From Gemmatimonadota bacterium (GTDB lineage: Bacteria > Gemmatimonadota > Gemmatimonadetes > Longimicrobiales > Gaopeijiaceae), in assembly GCA_028874905.1 (NCBI GenBank), contig JAPPGZ010000045.1:17032-81031 (forward strand): a DNA stretch of 64,000 nucleotides, in the 5' to 3' direction. The translations under genes and the position numbers were made by a program. Shown here piece after piece: positions 26,806 through 35,753 of this stretch. The notes under the pieces were generated by a model. That model was not told the origin of the DNA, did no database searches, and saw only the letters and a list, made by a program, of their open reading frames with translations. Within the stretch, counting starts at the first letter, position 1. Each line of letters opens with the position of its first letter.

Positions 26806-28029
26806 GTGGAAGACCCGTGTGCGCCGGTGGAGGCGAATCTCACGCTGATGCACTCGTCAGGGATGGACGGCACGAATCACTACATGGACTATGCCGCCAC
26901 GTCGGCGGTGCGCCCGCCCGAGGTCACGGCGGCGGTGGCGGAATTCCTGCGCGGAAACGGCTGCACGCCCGGAAGAGGGGGACATTCCGGGGCCACGGAG
27001 GCGGCGCGGATCGCGTTTCGCTGCCGTCGCGCGCTCGCACGGGTACTGGGATTGCCCGGTGATCCCGGACGCATCGCCTTCATGCACAACGCAACGCACG
27101 CCGTGAACACGGCGCTCTGGGGCCTGTTGGACGAAGGCGACGTCCTGGTCGTCTCGCAGTACGACCACAACGCGGTATTCCGGCCCGCGCACTACCTCGC
27201 GACCTCGATGGGCGTCGAAGTTCGAATGCTGTCGGGCAGCCCCGACGGAGGCGTCGACATGGACGAGGCTGTCAGGCTTCTGGACGGAGCGCGGGTGCTT
27301 GTGGTCAATGTGGCTTCGAACGTGCTCGGTACGCTGATGCCGGTCGAGGCTCTCGCCGCGGCCGCTCGCAGCGCCGGCGCGGTCATCGTCGCCGATGCGG
27401 CGCAGTCGGCCGGCCACCTGCCGCCCCACCCTTCTCCGGTAGCCGACGTGATCGCTTTCACGGGTCACAAGGGGCTTCTGGGGCCACAGGGAACGGGTGG
27501 GCTGTGGGTGAGGGAAGGTGTGGAATGCCGGTCGCTGCTATGCGGGGGTACCGGCGGCGACTCGCACCGGCGCCGGATGCCCAGCGCCATGCCGGATCGG
27601 CTGGAGGCGGGCACGGGGAACTCCCCCGGCATCGCGGGACTCCTGGCGGGATGCCGGTTTCTCGCGGAGGCGGGCACGCGGGAAATTCATGCCCACGAGA
27701 TGACCTTGAAGGCGAAGCTGTTCGACGGGCTGTCCCGGGTCCCGGGCCTGACGGTGCTGTCGCCCAGGGCGCCGAACGGAGTGCCGGTCGTCACGGTCAA
27801 GGCGGATTCGATGGATGCCGCGACACTGGCAGGGCGCCTGGATCGCGAGCACCGGGTACAGACGAGGGCGGGATTGCACTGTGCGCCGGAGGTACACAGG
27901 GTCCTCGGCACCGCGGCTTGCGGGGCCGTGAGGTTTTCGCTCGGGTGGGCGACTACCGACGAGGATGTCGAGGCCGCGGTGACCGCCGTGGACACCATGC
28001 TGAAGCCGGTGGCCGTTCCCGTTCCTTGA
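26806..28029 (+). CDS. Class V aminotransferase, cysteine desulfurase-like
   Basis: A 407-residue PLP enzyme of the class V fold. MDYAATSAVRPPEV near residue 27 and HNATHAVNTALWGLL match the cysteine-desulfurase family. The PLP lysine is Lys222 in TGHKGLLGPQGTGG, and a cysteine (Cys359, LHCAPEVHRVLG) lies where the persulfide Cys of desulfurases is found. It resembles the EF2568-type subgroup more than canonical IscS or SufS. The start is uncertain. GTG at 26806 has GAGGAG only 3 bases upstream, and ATG codons at 26848 and 26863 are alternatives. No iron-sulfur assembly genes are adjacent. Confidence 0.82.
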   Translation: MEDPCAPVEANLTLMHSSGMDGTNHYMDYAATSAVRPPEVTAAVAEFLRGNGCTPGRGGHSGATEAARIAFRCRRALARVLGLPGDPGRIAFMHNATHAVNTALWGLLDEGDVLVVSQYDHNAVFRPAHYLATSMGVEVRMLSGSPDGGVDMDEAVRLLDGARVLVVNVASNVLGTLMPVEALAAAARSAGAVIVADAAQSAGHLPPHPSPVADVIAFTGHKGLLGPQGTGGLWVREGVECRSLLCGGTGGDSHRRRMPSAMPDRLEAGTGNSPGIAGLLAGCRFLAEAGTREIHAHEMTLKAKLFDGLSRVPGLTVLSPRAPNGVPVVTVKADSMDAATLAGRLDREHRVQTRAGLHCAPEVHRVLGTAACGAVRFSLGWATTDEDVEAAVTAVDTMLKPVAVPVP

Positions 28030-28601
28030 GAACCCGGAGACTCTTCTTCGCCGTCTGGCCGCCGGAGGAGGTCAGGGAGCGGATATGGAGTTCGCTGGCG
28101 TCTTTGCGCGATACGACAACCGGAGTCCGCTGGATCCCGCCGGACCGCTACCATGTCACGCTTCGCTTCATGGGCGACGTCGACGCCGCATTGCTGCCCC
28201 GGCTGGTGCGTGCCGCGGAGGCGCTGGCTCTGCAGCGTGCCTTCCGGGCCCGTCTGGCGGGCAATGGCACCTTTCCCCGGCGAGGTGTCCCGCGCGTGTA
28301 CTGGGTGGGACTGGAGGCGGATCCTCTGGTGCGAATGCGTGACCTGCTGGACCGGGAACTCGCCAACGAGGGATTCCCCCTGGAGCATCGGGCCTTCCGA
28401 CCGCATCTCACCGTCGGAAGGACAAGGCGCGGATGCGTTCCCTCGCGGAGTAGGCGGGGCAGTTCGCGAGTGCGTGAACTTTCTCCCGGGACCGATTTTT
28501 TCAGTGTCGAGGCCGTCCACATTGTTCAGAGCACGCTGTTCCCCGACGGCCCTCGGTATGCGAACGTTCACGGGGTGGCTCTCAGGGATACCGGACCATG
28601 A
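28026..28601 (+). CDS. thpR: RNA 2',3'-cyclic phosphodiesterase
   Basis: A 191-residue member of the 2H phosphoesterase family (LigT/ThpR). The two catalytic HxT motifs are His43-Val-Thr45 in HVTLRFMGD and His127-Leu-Thr129 in HLTVGRT, at the expected spacing. The TTG start at 28026 overlaps the stop of the preceding gene (TTGA) and gives the family N-terminus RLFFAVWPPEEVRERI. It would open 2',3'-cyclic phosphates on RNA ends. In other bacteria it is often beside recA/cinA, which is not the case here. Confidence 0.9.
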   Translation: MRTRRLFFAVWPPEEVRERIWSSLASLRDTTTGVRWIPPDRYHVTLRFMGDVDAALLPRLVRAAEALALQRAFRARLAGNGTFPRRGVPRVYWVGLEADPLVRMRDLLDRELANEGFPLEHRAFRPHLTVGRTRRGCVPSRSRRGSSRVRELSPGTDFFSVEAVHIVQSTLFPDGPRYANVHGVALRDTGP

Positions 28602-28659
28602 TGGACGGCTCGTGCCGGTCCGCACCTGACGGGCCGGCGGACAACCTGGAGTCGGAGCC

Positions 28660-30018
28660 ATGGCAAGGATTCTCATCATCGACGACGAGGAGTCGGTCGG
28701 CGTCGCGCTGAAGCAGCTGTTCGAGTACGAGGGGCACCGGGTGCATCTGTCGCCCAACGGGCCGAGCGGCCTGATCGACTACCCGGACTTTCGGCCGGAT
28801 GTCGTTTTCCTCGACGTGAAGATGCCCAAGATGGACGGGCTGGAGGTCCTGGAACGGATTCGGGAGGGGGACTCCGGCGCCGTGGTGGTCATGATATCGG
28901 GCCACGGCACCATCGGCACCGCCGTCGAGGCGACGCGCAAGGGGGCCTTCGACTTCCTCGAGAAGCCCCTCGACACGAACCGGCTGCTCGTGACGTTGCG
29001 CAACGCGCTCATGGTCAGGGGGCTGTCCGACAGCGTGGAACGGCTGACCAGCGAGATCGAGATTCACCACGGCATCGTGGGTGCATCGCCGGCGATCCGG
29101 CAGATCCTGCGCGATATCGAGAAGGTGGGCGCTACCGATGCTCCCGTCCTGATTACCGGCGAGAACGGGACCGGCAAGGAACTTACCGCAAGAGCGCTGC
29201 ACCGCCGCTCGGCGCGGGCCGAACAGCGTTTTGTGGAGGTGAACTGCGCGGCCATCCCCTCGGAGCTGATCGAGTCGGAACTCTTCGGGCACGTGAAGGG
29301 GTCGTTCACGGGTGCGGTCGCAGACCGTGAGGGCAAGTTCGAGCAGGCCCATCGCGGCACGCTCTTCCTCGATGAAGTGGGGGACATGTCCCTCGCCGCC
29401 CAGGCCAAGGTGCTCCGGGCCCTGCAGGGGGGCGACATCACTCCCGTTGGAGGAGCGCGGCCCGCGTCCGTGGATGTTCGCGTGCTCGCCGCGACCAACA
29501 AGGATCTCTACGACCAGATCGAGAAGGGTGACTTCAGAGAGGACCTCCTGCACCGTCTCAACATGGTGACGATTCGGGTCCCGCCCCTGAGGGAGCGCCG
29601 CGAGGACATCCCCATGCTCGTCGCGCACTTTGCGGATCTCGTTCCCGGAAGCTACGGAGTCCCCTACAAGCAGTTCGCTGAAGGCGCGCTCGCAGCTCTG
29701 GTCGATTCGGACTGGCCCGGCAACGTTCGTCAGCTCAAGAATGCGGTGGCGCGTCTCATGATTCTGAGCGGGGGTGATTCGGTCGAGCGCGGGGATGTGG
29801 ATGCGCTGGTGCGGCCGGGTGTTTCGGAGCCCGGTGTTCCGGGAGACATGATGGCACTGGAGACGCTCAGCGAATTCAAGGACGCGGCCGAAAAGGCCTT
29901 TATCGCGGGGAAACTGAGAGATCACGACTGGAATGTTTCGGAGGCTGCGCGCCGGATGGGAATGCCCCGTTCCAACCTCTACAAGAAGATCGAAAGGCAT
30001 GGTCTGCAGCGTAGCTAG
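28660..30018 (+). CDS. ntrX: NtrX-type sigma-54-dependent response regulator
   Basis: A 452-residue regulator. The receiver domain has Asp8/Asp9, phospho-acceptor Asp52 (FLDVKMPKMDG) and Lys102, with GHGTIGTAVEATRKGAFDF typical of NtrX. The AAA+ domain has Walker A GENGTGKE (167-174) and Walker B LFLDEVGDM. The sigma-54 contact loop reads GSFTGA (214-219) instead of the usual GAFTGA. The C-terminal Fis-type helix-turn-helix is NVSEAARRMGMPRSNLYKKI. The NtrY-like kinase at 15944 is its probable partner, although the two genes are about 8.6 kb apart. No rpoN lies in the window. Confidence 0.92.
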   Translation: MARILIIDDEESVGVALKQLFEYEGHRVHLSPNGPSGLIDYPDFRPDVVFLDVKMPKMDGLEVLERIREGDSGAVVVMISGHGTIGTAVEATRKGAFDFLEKPLDTNRLLVTLRNALMVRGLSDSVERLTSEIEIHHGIVGASPAIRQILRDIEKVGATDAPVLITGENGTGKELTARALHRRSARAEQRFVEVNCAAIPSELIESELFGHVKGSFTGAVADREGKFEQAHRGTLFLDEVGDMSLAAQAKVLRALQGGDITPVGGARPASVDVRVLAATNKDLYDQIEKGDFREDLLHRLNMVTIRVPPLRERREDIPMLVAHFADLVPGSYGVPYKQFAEGALAALVDSDWPGNVRQLKNAVARLMILSGGDSVERGDVDALVRPGVSEPGVPGDMMALETLSEFKDAAEKAFIAGKLRDHDWNVSEAARRMGMPRSNLYKKIERHGLQRS

Positions 30019-30176
30019 CCGACCCTGCGTGATCCGGGCACTTTCGGACTTGCGAATCGGGGCGCACATTCCATGGCCCCCCTTCCGACTGCCTCTGCTG
30101 GCGGCCCTGATCCGCATTCGGCCATGGCCGCCGGTTGACCACCCGAGTTCCGCGGCCCTCGAGCGAGAGACGACTC

Positions 30177-31028
30177 ATGAGCCTTACCGGGCAATCTCGA
30201 CCCCTGGACGACTCGCTGGACCAGTATCTTCATGAGATCAGCCGGTATCCGCTGATCGATCAGGAAGAGGAGGCCCGGCTCGCCCAGGGAATCAGGCGGG
30301 GCGAGGAAGAGGCCCTGATGAAGCTCGTGCGCGCGAATCTGCGGTTCGTCGTATCGGTGTCGAAGAAGTACCAGAACCAGGGCGTTCCGCTGTCCGACCT
30401 CATAAGCGAGGGGAACCTTGGGCTGATCCGGGCCGCTCACAAATTCGACGAGACCAGGGGCATCAAGTTCATCAGCTACGCGGTCTGGTGGATTCGGCAG
30501 GCGATCCTGCAGGCCCTGGCCGAACAAAGCCGCATCGTTCGCGTGCCGCTCAACAGGGTGGCAACGCTGCATCGCATCGCGAAATACAGGGCCGTGCGCC
30601 TGCAGGAGCTGGGCCGCGAGCCCACTGCGGACGAGATCGCGCGGGGGCTGGACCTGACCCCGGCGGACGTGGAGCAGACCCTTACGCTTACGCGCTCGCC
30701 CGTCTCTCTGGATTCCCCGATCGTGCCCGGCGAGGATGGCCGCCTGATCGACTACATCCCGGACCGCGTGTCGCCGGGGCCCGACGAAGAAACCTACGAG
30801 AAGCTGCTCACCGAGTCTCTGACGAAGACGCTCGCCACCCTGGCCGAGCGCGAGGCAAGGATTCTGCGACTGTACTTCGGTCTCGGCGGCGAGGAGCCCA
30901 GGTCCCTTGAGGAGATCGGAGAGCTGCTGGGCGTCACGCGTGAGCGTGTGCGACAGATCAAGGAGAAGGCCCTGGCCCAGCTCCGCCACGCTTCCAGAAG
31001 ACGGTTGCTGGAGTCGTTTTCCGACTAG
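30177..31028 (+). CDS. Primary-type sigma-70 factor (RpoD/SigA family)
   Basis: A 283-residue sigma factor with regions 1.2, 2, 3 and 4 but no region 1.1. Region 1.2/2 reads [14 protein letters not shown] and [19 protein letters not shown], and region 2.4 is [10 protein letters not shown]. The C-terminal helix-turn-helix ([19 protein letters not shown], about 243-262) would read the -35 element. ATG at 30177 gives the normal N-terminus, and an upstream ATG at 30135 is less likely. The -35/-10 pairs seen in this window (TTGACA/TACCTT, TTGACC/TATAAT, TTGACT/TAGAAT) fit such a factor. At 283 residues it is short for a housekeeping RpoD, so it may be one of several group 1/2 factors. Confidence 0.9.
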   Translation: MSLTGQSRPLDDSLDQYLHEISRYPLIDQEEEARLAQGIRRGEEEALMKLVRANLRFVVSVSKKYQNQGVPLSDLISEGNLGLIRAAHKFDETRGIKFISYAVWWIRQAILQALAEQSRIVRVPLNRVATLHRIAKYRAVRLQELGREPTADEIARGLDLTPADVEQTLTLTRSPVSLDSPIVPGEDGRLIDYIPDRVSPGPDEETYEKLLTESLTKTLATLAEREARILRLYFGLGGEEPRSLEEIGELLGVTRERVRQIKEKALAQLRHASRRRLLESFSD

Positions 31029-31052
31029 TCGAGTCAGCGGTCGAAGCGTGCG

Positions 31053-31081
31053 TTGACACGTCGGCCACGCACGAATACCTT
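31053..31081 (+). promoter_or_regulatory. Predicted sigma-70 promoter for the rplM operon
   Basis: A consensus -35 TTGACA (31053-31058) and a -10 TACCTT (31076-31081) are 17 bases apart, just after the sigma-factor gene. Transcription would start near 31088 in a T-rich stretch. That leaves about 70 bases of leader before rplM, within which GC-rich inverted repeats could fold. It would drive the ribosomal-protein and translation-factor genes downstream. Confidence 0.55.
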
Positions 31082-31159
31082 TCCATGCTGTGGTTTTTTT
31101 CGGGCCGCGCCCCGCCACCGAGCGTGCGGGACGGCTTCGTATCGCGGGAAACGGGAACT

Positions 31160-31591
31160 GTGACGAAGACCATCACCCCAAAGAGGGAGGACATCCACCG
31201 GACATGGTGGGTCGTCGACGCGGAAGGCAAGCCCCTGGGGCGCCTCGCCACCGAAGTGGCGCGGATCCTGCGGGGCAAGCACAAGCCCATATACACGCCC
31301 CATCTGGACACGGGCGACCACGTCATCGTCATCAACGCCGCGAGGGTAATGCTCACCGGCCGCAAGGCGGAGCAGAAGACCTATTTTCGCCATTCGGGGT
31401 ACATGGGCGGGGACAAGCACATACCGTTCTCCACGATGCTTGAGCGGTTCCCCGATCGCGTCATCGAACTGGCGGTTCGCGGCATGCTCCCGAAAAACAA
31501 GCTGGGGCGGGTCATGCGCAGGAAGCTCCGGGTCTACCCGGGCGCGCGGCATCCACATCAGGGCCAGAGCCCGAAGCCCCTGGACATCTGA
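31160..31591 (+). CDS. rplM: 50S ribosomal protein L13
   Basis: A 143-residue L13, the normal length. The GTG at 31160 gives the family N-terminus [20 protein letters not shown]. Upstream in-frame codons would add an atypical stretch that lies in the probable leader RNA. Conserved segments [17 protein letters not shown] and [17 protein letters not shown] ([16 protein letters not shown]) are present. It is followed after 17 bases by rpsI, the universal L13-S9 pair. Confidence 0.97.
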   Translation: MTKTITPKREDIHRTWWVVDAEGKPLGRLATEVARILRGKHKPIYTPHLDTGDHVIVINAARVMLTGRKAEQKTYFRHSGYMGGDKHIPFSTMLERFPDRVIELAVRGMLPKNKLGRVMRRKLRVYPGARHPHQGQSPKPLDI

Positions 31592-31608
31592 TCCGCCACG
31601 GAGTCGCA

Positions 31609-31986
31609 ATGGCCAGCAATCAGCCGATACAGGCGGTGGGACGCAGGAAGACCAGCGTCGCCCGCGTGGTCCTCCGCCCGGGCCGGGGACTCTGGTCCAT
31701 CAACGGGCGCGAGCTCGAGGACTATTTTCCGAGACCTGCGCACCGCATGCGGATCGAGGACCCGCTGCGCGTGGCCGGATCGGAGGGCAGTCTCGACGTG
31801 AGCGTGCGGGTGCGTGGAGGCGGGCTCACCGGCCAGGCCGACGCGATCCGTCTGGGCATTGCGAGGGCCCTGGTCGCGCACGATGAGGAAGTCCGGTCCA
31901 GCATGCGCGAGGGCGGCCTGCTGACCCGGGACGCACGCAAGGTCGAGCGCAAGAAGCCGGGCCGCCCCAAGGCCCGCAAGCGCTTC
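31609..31986 (+). CDS. rpsI: 30S ribosomal protein S9, conserved body (frame ends at 32004)
   Basis: S9 of 131 residues, whose reading frame runs from 31609 to the TAG at 32002-32004; the span given here covers the conserved body. The N-terminus IQAVGRRKTSVARVVLRPG and the segment GGLTGQADAIRLGIARALV are conserved. The C-terminal KRFQFSKR tail, which in S9 reaches towards the P-site tRNA, is present in the last few codons up to 32001. It starts 17 bases after rplM and is followed by rpsB 12 bases after the true stop at 32004. Confidence 0.9.
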
Positions 31987-32016
31987 CAGTTCAGCAAGCG
32001 ATAGGCGCGCATTCGA

Positions 32017-32916
32017 ATGAACCCTGCGGGAAACCAGGTGGGACTGACCGAGTTGCTCGACGCTGGTGTCCATTTCGGCCACCAGACCCGGCGTTGGAAC
32101 CCCAAGATGCGCCCGTTCATCTTCGGAGAGCGCAACGGGATCCACATCATCGACCTGCGCAAGACGCTGGACCGCCTCAACGAGGCCAGGGATGCGGTGC
32201 GCAGGGTGGTGCTGAAGGGGGACAAGGTCCTCTTTCTCTCGACCAAGCGCCAACTGCGCCAGATCATCGAAGAGGAAGCGAACCGGTGCGGGGCACTGTA
32301 CGTGACCGAACGCTGGCTGGGAGGGATGCTGACCAACTTCCAGACGATACGCCGCCAGATTCGGCGGATGAAGGAGTTGGAGCGGGGCCAGGAAGAGAAT
32401 GCGTTCGAATTCTATACCAAGAAGGAACGCCTGCTGCTCGAGCGCGAACGGTCCAAGCTCGAGAAGTACTTCATCGGCGTCCGCGACATGGTGCGATTGC
32501 CCGGCGCCGTCTTCGTCGTGGACGCGAAGCGCGAGATCATAGGTGTGCGAGAGGCCCACCGTCTCGGGATCCCCGTGATCTCCATCGCCGACACGAACGT
32601 CGACCCTGAGCTGATTGATTACCCCATCCCGGGAAACGACGACGCGATCCGCTCGGTGAGCCTGATCGCCGGCCAGATTGCGGATGCGATCGAGACAGCG
32701 CGAAGGGAAGTGCCCGACGAACAGCTGCGGCGGCAGGCGGAGCTCGAAGCCACCACCTACTCGACCGAGACCGGCGAAAAATCGGCGGACGTCAGGGAAG
32801 TACGGCGCCGGCCTCGCCGCCGCCGTCCGCGCCCCGAGGCCATTGCGCAGGTGCGAAAAACCGGCGACGGCGACGCGGGCTCCAAACCCGGGGGCGCCGG
32901 GGACGAGAGCGGCTGA
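32017..32916 (+). CDS. rpsB: 30S ribosomal protein S2 with a basic C-terminal extension
   Basis: S2 of 299 residues, against about 240-260 in most bacteria. The body is standard: [20 protein letters not shown] at the N-terminus, [17 protein letters not shown] in the middle, and [20 protein letters not shown] near residue 175. The last 50 or so residues are an unusual, probably disordered tail with an Arg cluster ([14 protein letters not shown]) followed by a Gly/Asp-rich end. It is followed by tsf, the universal rpsB-tsf arrangement. It lies in the operon starting at rplM. Confidence 0.96.
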   Translation: MNPAGNQVGLTELLDAGVHFGHQTRRWNPKMRPFIFGERNGIHIIDLRKTLDRLNEARDAVRRVVLKGDKVLFLSTKRQLRQIIEEEANRCGALYVTERWLGGMLTNFQTIRRQIRRMKELERGQEENAFEFYTKKERLLLERERSKLEKYFIGVRDMVRLPGAVFVVDAKREIIGVREAHRLGIPVISIADTNVDPELIDYPIPGNDDAIRSVSLIAGQIADAIETARREVPDEQLRRQAELEATTYSTETGEKSADVREVRRRPRRRRPRPEAIAQVRKTGDGDAGSKPGGAGDESG

Positions 32917-32972
32917 GGTTCTCACAAGCGCGGGGCCGCATGGTCCGTGACGCGACCCAGGAAGAACCGGAA

Positions 32973-33566
32973 ATGACGATTGGCGCGAAACTGGTAAAGG
33001 AACTCCGCGACCGGACGGGCGCGGGGATGATGGATTGCAAGCGTGCTCTGCAGGAGACCGGTGCCGATATCGAGGCCGCCATCGATCTGCTGCGGAGCAA
33101 GGGGGAGGCGAAGGCCGCAAAACGGGCCGACCGCGCGGTCAACGAGGGCATCGTCGCCAGCTACATACACCATGGCGGGCGCATCGGCGTTCTGGTGGAA
33201 CTCAACTGCGAGACCGACTTTGTGGCCAACACGGACGAATTCGGAACGCTCGCGCGGGACATCGCAATGCACGTTGCCGCGTCCGATCCGTTGGCCGTCG
33301 GGATCGAGGACGTCGATTCTGCTGTCGTGGAGCGGGAGCGGAAGATCTTCGCTGATCAGGTCGCCCGCGAAGGGAAGCCCGAACACATTCATGATCGAAT
33401 CGTGGAAGGCAAGATGGCCAAGTTCTACAGGCAGAGCGTTCTCCTGGAACAGGCCTTCGTCAAGGATCCGGACAAGAGCGTCGGTGATCTGATCACCGAA
33501 ACGTCCGCGAGGACCGGCGAGAACGTCAGAGTCGCACGCTTCGCGCGCTTCAGGGTCGGAGGATAG
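32973..33566 (+). CDS. tsf: Elongation factor Ts (short form)
   Basis: EF-Ts, the guanine-nucleotide exchange factor for EF-Tu, 197 residues. The ATG at 32973 gives the family N-terminus [20 protein letters not shown], and the UBA-like domain continues with [20 protein letters not shown]. The core motif [17 protein letters not shown] is intact. E. coli EF-Ts has 283 residues. This version has a single core subdomain, like the approximately 196-residue protein of Thermus. An upstream in-frame GTG/ATG region would add atypical residues. Confidence 0.95.
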   Translation: MTIGAKLVKELRDRTGAGMMDCKRALQETGADIEAAIDLLRSKGEAKAAKRADRAVNEGIVASYIHHGGRIGVLVELNCETDFVANTDEFGTLARDIAMHVAASDPLAVGIEDVDSAVVERERKIFADQVAREGKPEHIHDRIVEGKMAKFYRQSVLLEQAFVKDPDKSVGDLITETSARTGENVRVARFARFRVGG

Positions 33567-33639
33567 GGTTGCAGGTGGGGGCGTCGCGGATCGAGTGCGG
33601 GCCGGGTGCCCGGCACACGAATCGACCGGAACCCACCGC

Positions 33640-34362
33640 GTGAGCGACCGGAGGAGTTCGGGCTACGGCCGCGTACTCCTGAAGCTGTCCGGCGAGGCTC
33701 TCGCTGGCTCGCGCGGCTTCGGCATCGATCCGAAGACCGTCGAGGGCATCACCGACGAAATCCGCGCGATCCACGATCTGGGCGTATCGCTGGGGCTTGT
33801 CATCGGCGGCGGCAACATCGTGCGCGGCGCCATCGCCAGCCAGCGCGGAATGGACAGGGTTTCCGCGGACTACATGGGGATGCTCGCCACCATCATGAAT
33901 GCGCTGGCGGTGCAGGATCTCCTTGAGAAGAGGGAAGTCGAAACCCGCGTCATGACGGCGATCCGGATGCCGCAACTGGCGGAACCGTATATTCGGCGCA
34001 GGGCGCTTCGGCACATGGAGAAGGGGAGAATCGTCATTTTCGCCGGAGGTACCGGGAACCCCTACTTCTCCACCGACACGGCGGCGGTCCTGCGGGCGAT
34101 AGAGATGGATGCGGACGTGGTCATCAAGGCCACGAAGGTCGAGGGCGTATACAGCGCGGATCCCGCCAGCGATCCAGCGGCCGAGTTCATCCCGGAAATC
34201 TCGTACCACGAGGTCGTCAAGCGTGATCTGCGGGTCATGGATGCGGCGGCGGTGTCCCTCTGCCGCGAGAACGACCTCCCGATCATCGTGCTCAATCTCG
34301 ACGGCCAGGGAGCGGTCCGCAGGGCGATACAGGGTAGGCGAGTCGGAACGCTGGTATCTTAG
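33640..34362 (+). CDS. pyrH: UMP kinase
   Basis: A 240-residue UMP kinase (amino-acid-kinase fold) that makes UDP from UMP. The GTG at 33640 is chosen because it gives the family length. The N-terminal [15 protein letters not shown], the glycine loop [12 protein letters not shown] and [17 protein letters not shown] are diagnostic. The C-terminal [19 protein letters not shown] is also standard. It sits between tsf and frr, the common conserved order tsf-pyrH-frr. Confidence 0.96.
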   Translation: MSDRRSSGYGRVLLKLSGEALAGSRGFGIDPKTVEGITDEIRAIHDLGVSLGLVIGGGNIVRGAIASQRGMDRVSADYMGMLATIMNALAVQDLLEKREVETRVMTAIRMPQLAEPYIRRRALRHMEKGRIVIFAGGTGNPYFSTDTAAVLRAIEMDADVVIKATKVEGVYSADPASDPAAEFIPEISYHEVVKRDLRVMDAAAVSLCRENDLPIIVLNLDGQGAVRRAIQGRRVGTLVS

Positions 34363-34402
34363 TTCACGGAATCATTGTCGGATCGCGTGGAAGGAGCACG
34401 GC

Positions 34403-34954
34403 GTGACACTGGTGGACGAAGCGAGAAGCAGAATGGACGCTGCCGTGGCAGCGATCCGCCGCGAATTCGAGACGGTGCGCACCGGCAAGGCCGTCCCATC
34501 GATCCTCGACTCCGTTCGGGTGGAGGCGTACGGCAGCCAGATGCCGCTGAATCAGGTCTCGACGGTGAACGCACCGGACCCCTCTCTGCTGGTGGTGCAG
34601 CCGTTCGACCCATCCCTGATCGGGCCGATCGAAAAGGCGGTGCTGACGGCCGGTCTGGGACTGAATCCCTCCAATGACGGTGCCATCATCCGGGTGCCGA
34701 TTCCGCCGCTCAGCGAGGAGCGCCGCAAGCAGTATGTCCGGATTCTGCACAAGATGGCGGAGGAGGGCCGCGTGTCGATACGGCGCGCGAGGCAGGCGGC
34801 GAACGAACGCGTGAAGGCACGGTTGCGCGCGAACGAAGTGGGCGAGGACGAAGCGCGCCGCACCATGGCCGACGTGCAGAAGCTCACCGACGAGTTCGTC
34901 GGCAGGATCGATCATCTTCTTTCCGTCAAGGAGAAGGAGGTGATGGCGATCTGA
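34403..34954 (+). CDS. frr: Ribosome recycling factor
   Basis: A 183-residue RRF that splits post-termination ribosomes together with EF-G. The GTG start at 34403 has AAGGAG 7 bases upstream. The three-helix bundle sequence is typical: REFETVRTGKAVPSILDSV, then MPLNQVSTVNAPDPSLLVV, and the long helix VRILHKMAEEGRVSIRRARQ. It lies 40 bases after pyrH and 36 bases before uppS. Confidence 0.96.
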   Translation: MTLVDEARSRMDAAVAAIRREFETVRTGKAVPSILDSVRVEAYGSQMPLNQVSTVNAPDPSLLVVQPFDPSLIGPIEKAVLTAGLGLNPSNDGAIIRVPIPPLSEERRKQYVRILHKMAEEGRVSIRRARQAANERVKARLRANEVGEDEARRTMADVQKLTDEFVGRIDHLLSVKEKEVMAI

Positions 34955-34990
34955 GGCACTCGACGAGCGCGCTCCCGCGCCAACTCACCC

Positions 34991-35734
34991 ATGGCGGCTG
35001 ACCCGCTGTCCCTCATCAGGGAGCACGGGCGCGTGCCGCGCCATGTGGCGGTCATCATGGATGGCAACGGCCGCTGGGCCTCGAGGCGGGGGCTCCCCCG
35101 GCATGCGGGGCACTGGGAGGGGATGAAGGCGGTCCGGGAGGCCGTGGAGGGCGCGTGCGCGGCAGGAGTCGAGATCCTCACGCTCTTTGCGTTTTCCACC
35201 GAGAACTGGAAGCGGCCGCAGTCCGAGGTCGACGCGCTCATGCAGCTTCTTTGCGCGTACGCCGAATCCGAACACGAGGAGCTCGCCGGCCACGGTGTCG
35301 AGGTCCGGGTGTTGGGCGAGGTCTCGCGTCTTGATTCCGAGGCGCGAGCGGCCGTGGCACTCATGGAGGACGCGACCCGGGACGGGGCCGTGTTGCGGCT
35401 CAACCTGATGATCTCATATGGCGGGCGAGAGGAAATCGTTCGCGCCGTCCGTCGTCTGGCGGCGCAGGTGCACGGCCGAAGCCTCGAGCCGGAGGCGATC
35501 GACGCAGACACGGTCGAACAGGTGCTTTTCACGCGCGGGCTTCCGGATCCGGATCTCCTGATTCGCACTTCGGGAGAGTTCAGGATCAGCAACTTCCTGC
35601 TTTGGCAGACGGCCTACACCGAGCTTCACATCGCCTCGGTGCTCTGGCCCGACTTTACGCGGGAAGACCTGTTTGCAGCCATCCTGGACTACCAGCACCG
35701 GGAACGACGTTTCGGACGGGTCTCCACCCGATGA
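34991..35734 (+). CDS. uppS: Isoprenyl transferase (undecaprenyl diphosphate synthase)
   Basis: A 247-residue cis-prenyltransferase that builds undecaprenyl diphosphate, the carrier lipid for cell-wall and O-polysaccharide synthesis. The N-terminal motif HVAVIMDGNGRWA includes catalytic Asp24. LFAFSTENWKRP and the C-terminal PDLLIRTSGEFRISNFLLWQ are also conserved. It follows frr by 36 bases and precedes cdsA by 19, within a block joining translation and envelope lipid synthesis. Confidence 0.96.
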   Translation: MAADPLSLIREHGRVPRHVAVIMDGNGRWASRRGLPRHAGHWEGMKAVREAVEGACAAGVEILTLFAFSTENWKRPQSEVDALMQLLCAYAESEHEELAGHGVEVRVLGEVSRLDSEARAAVALMEDATRDGAVLRLNLMISYGGREEIVRAVRRLAAQVHGRSLEPEAIDADTVEQVLFTRGLPDPDLLIRTSGEFRISNFLLWQTAYTELHIASVLWPDFTREDLFAAILDYQHRERRFGRVSTR

Positions 35735-35753
35735 CGGTCCGTGTGCCCCTGCC

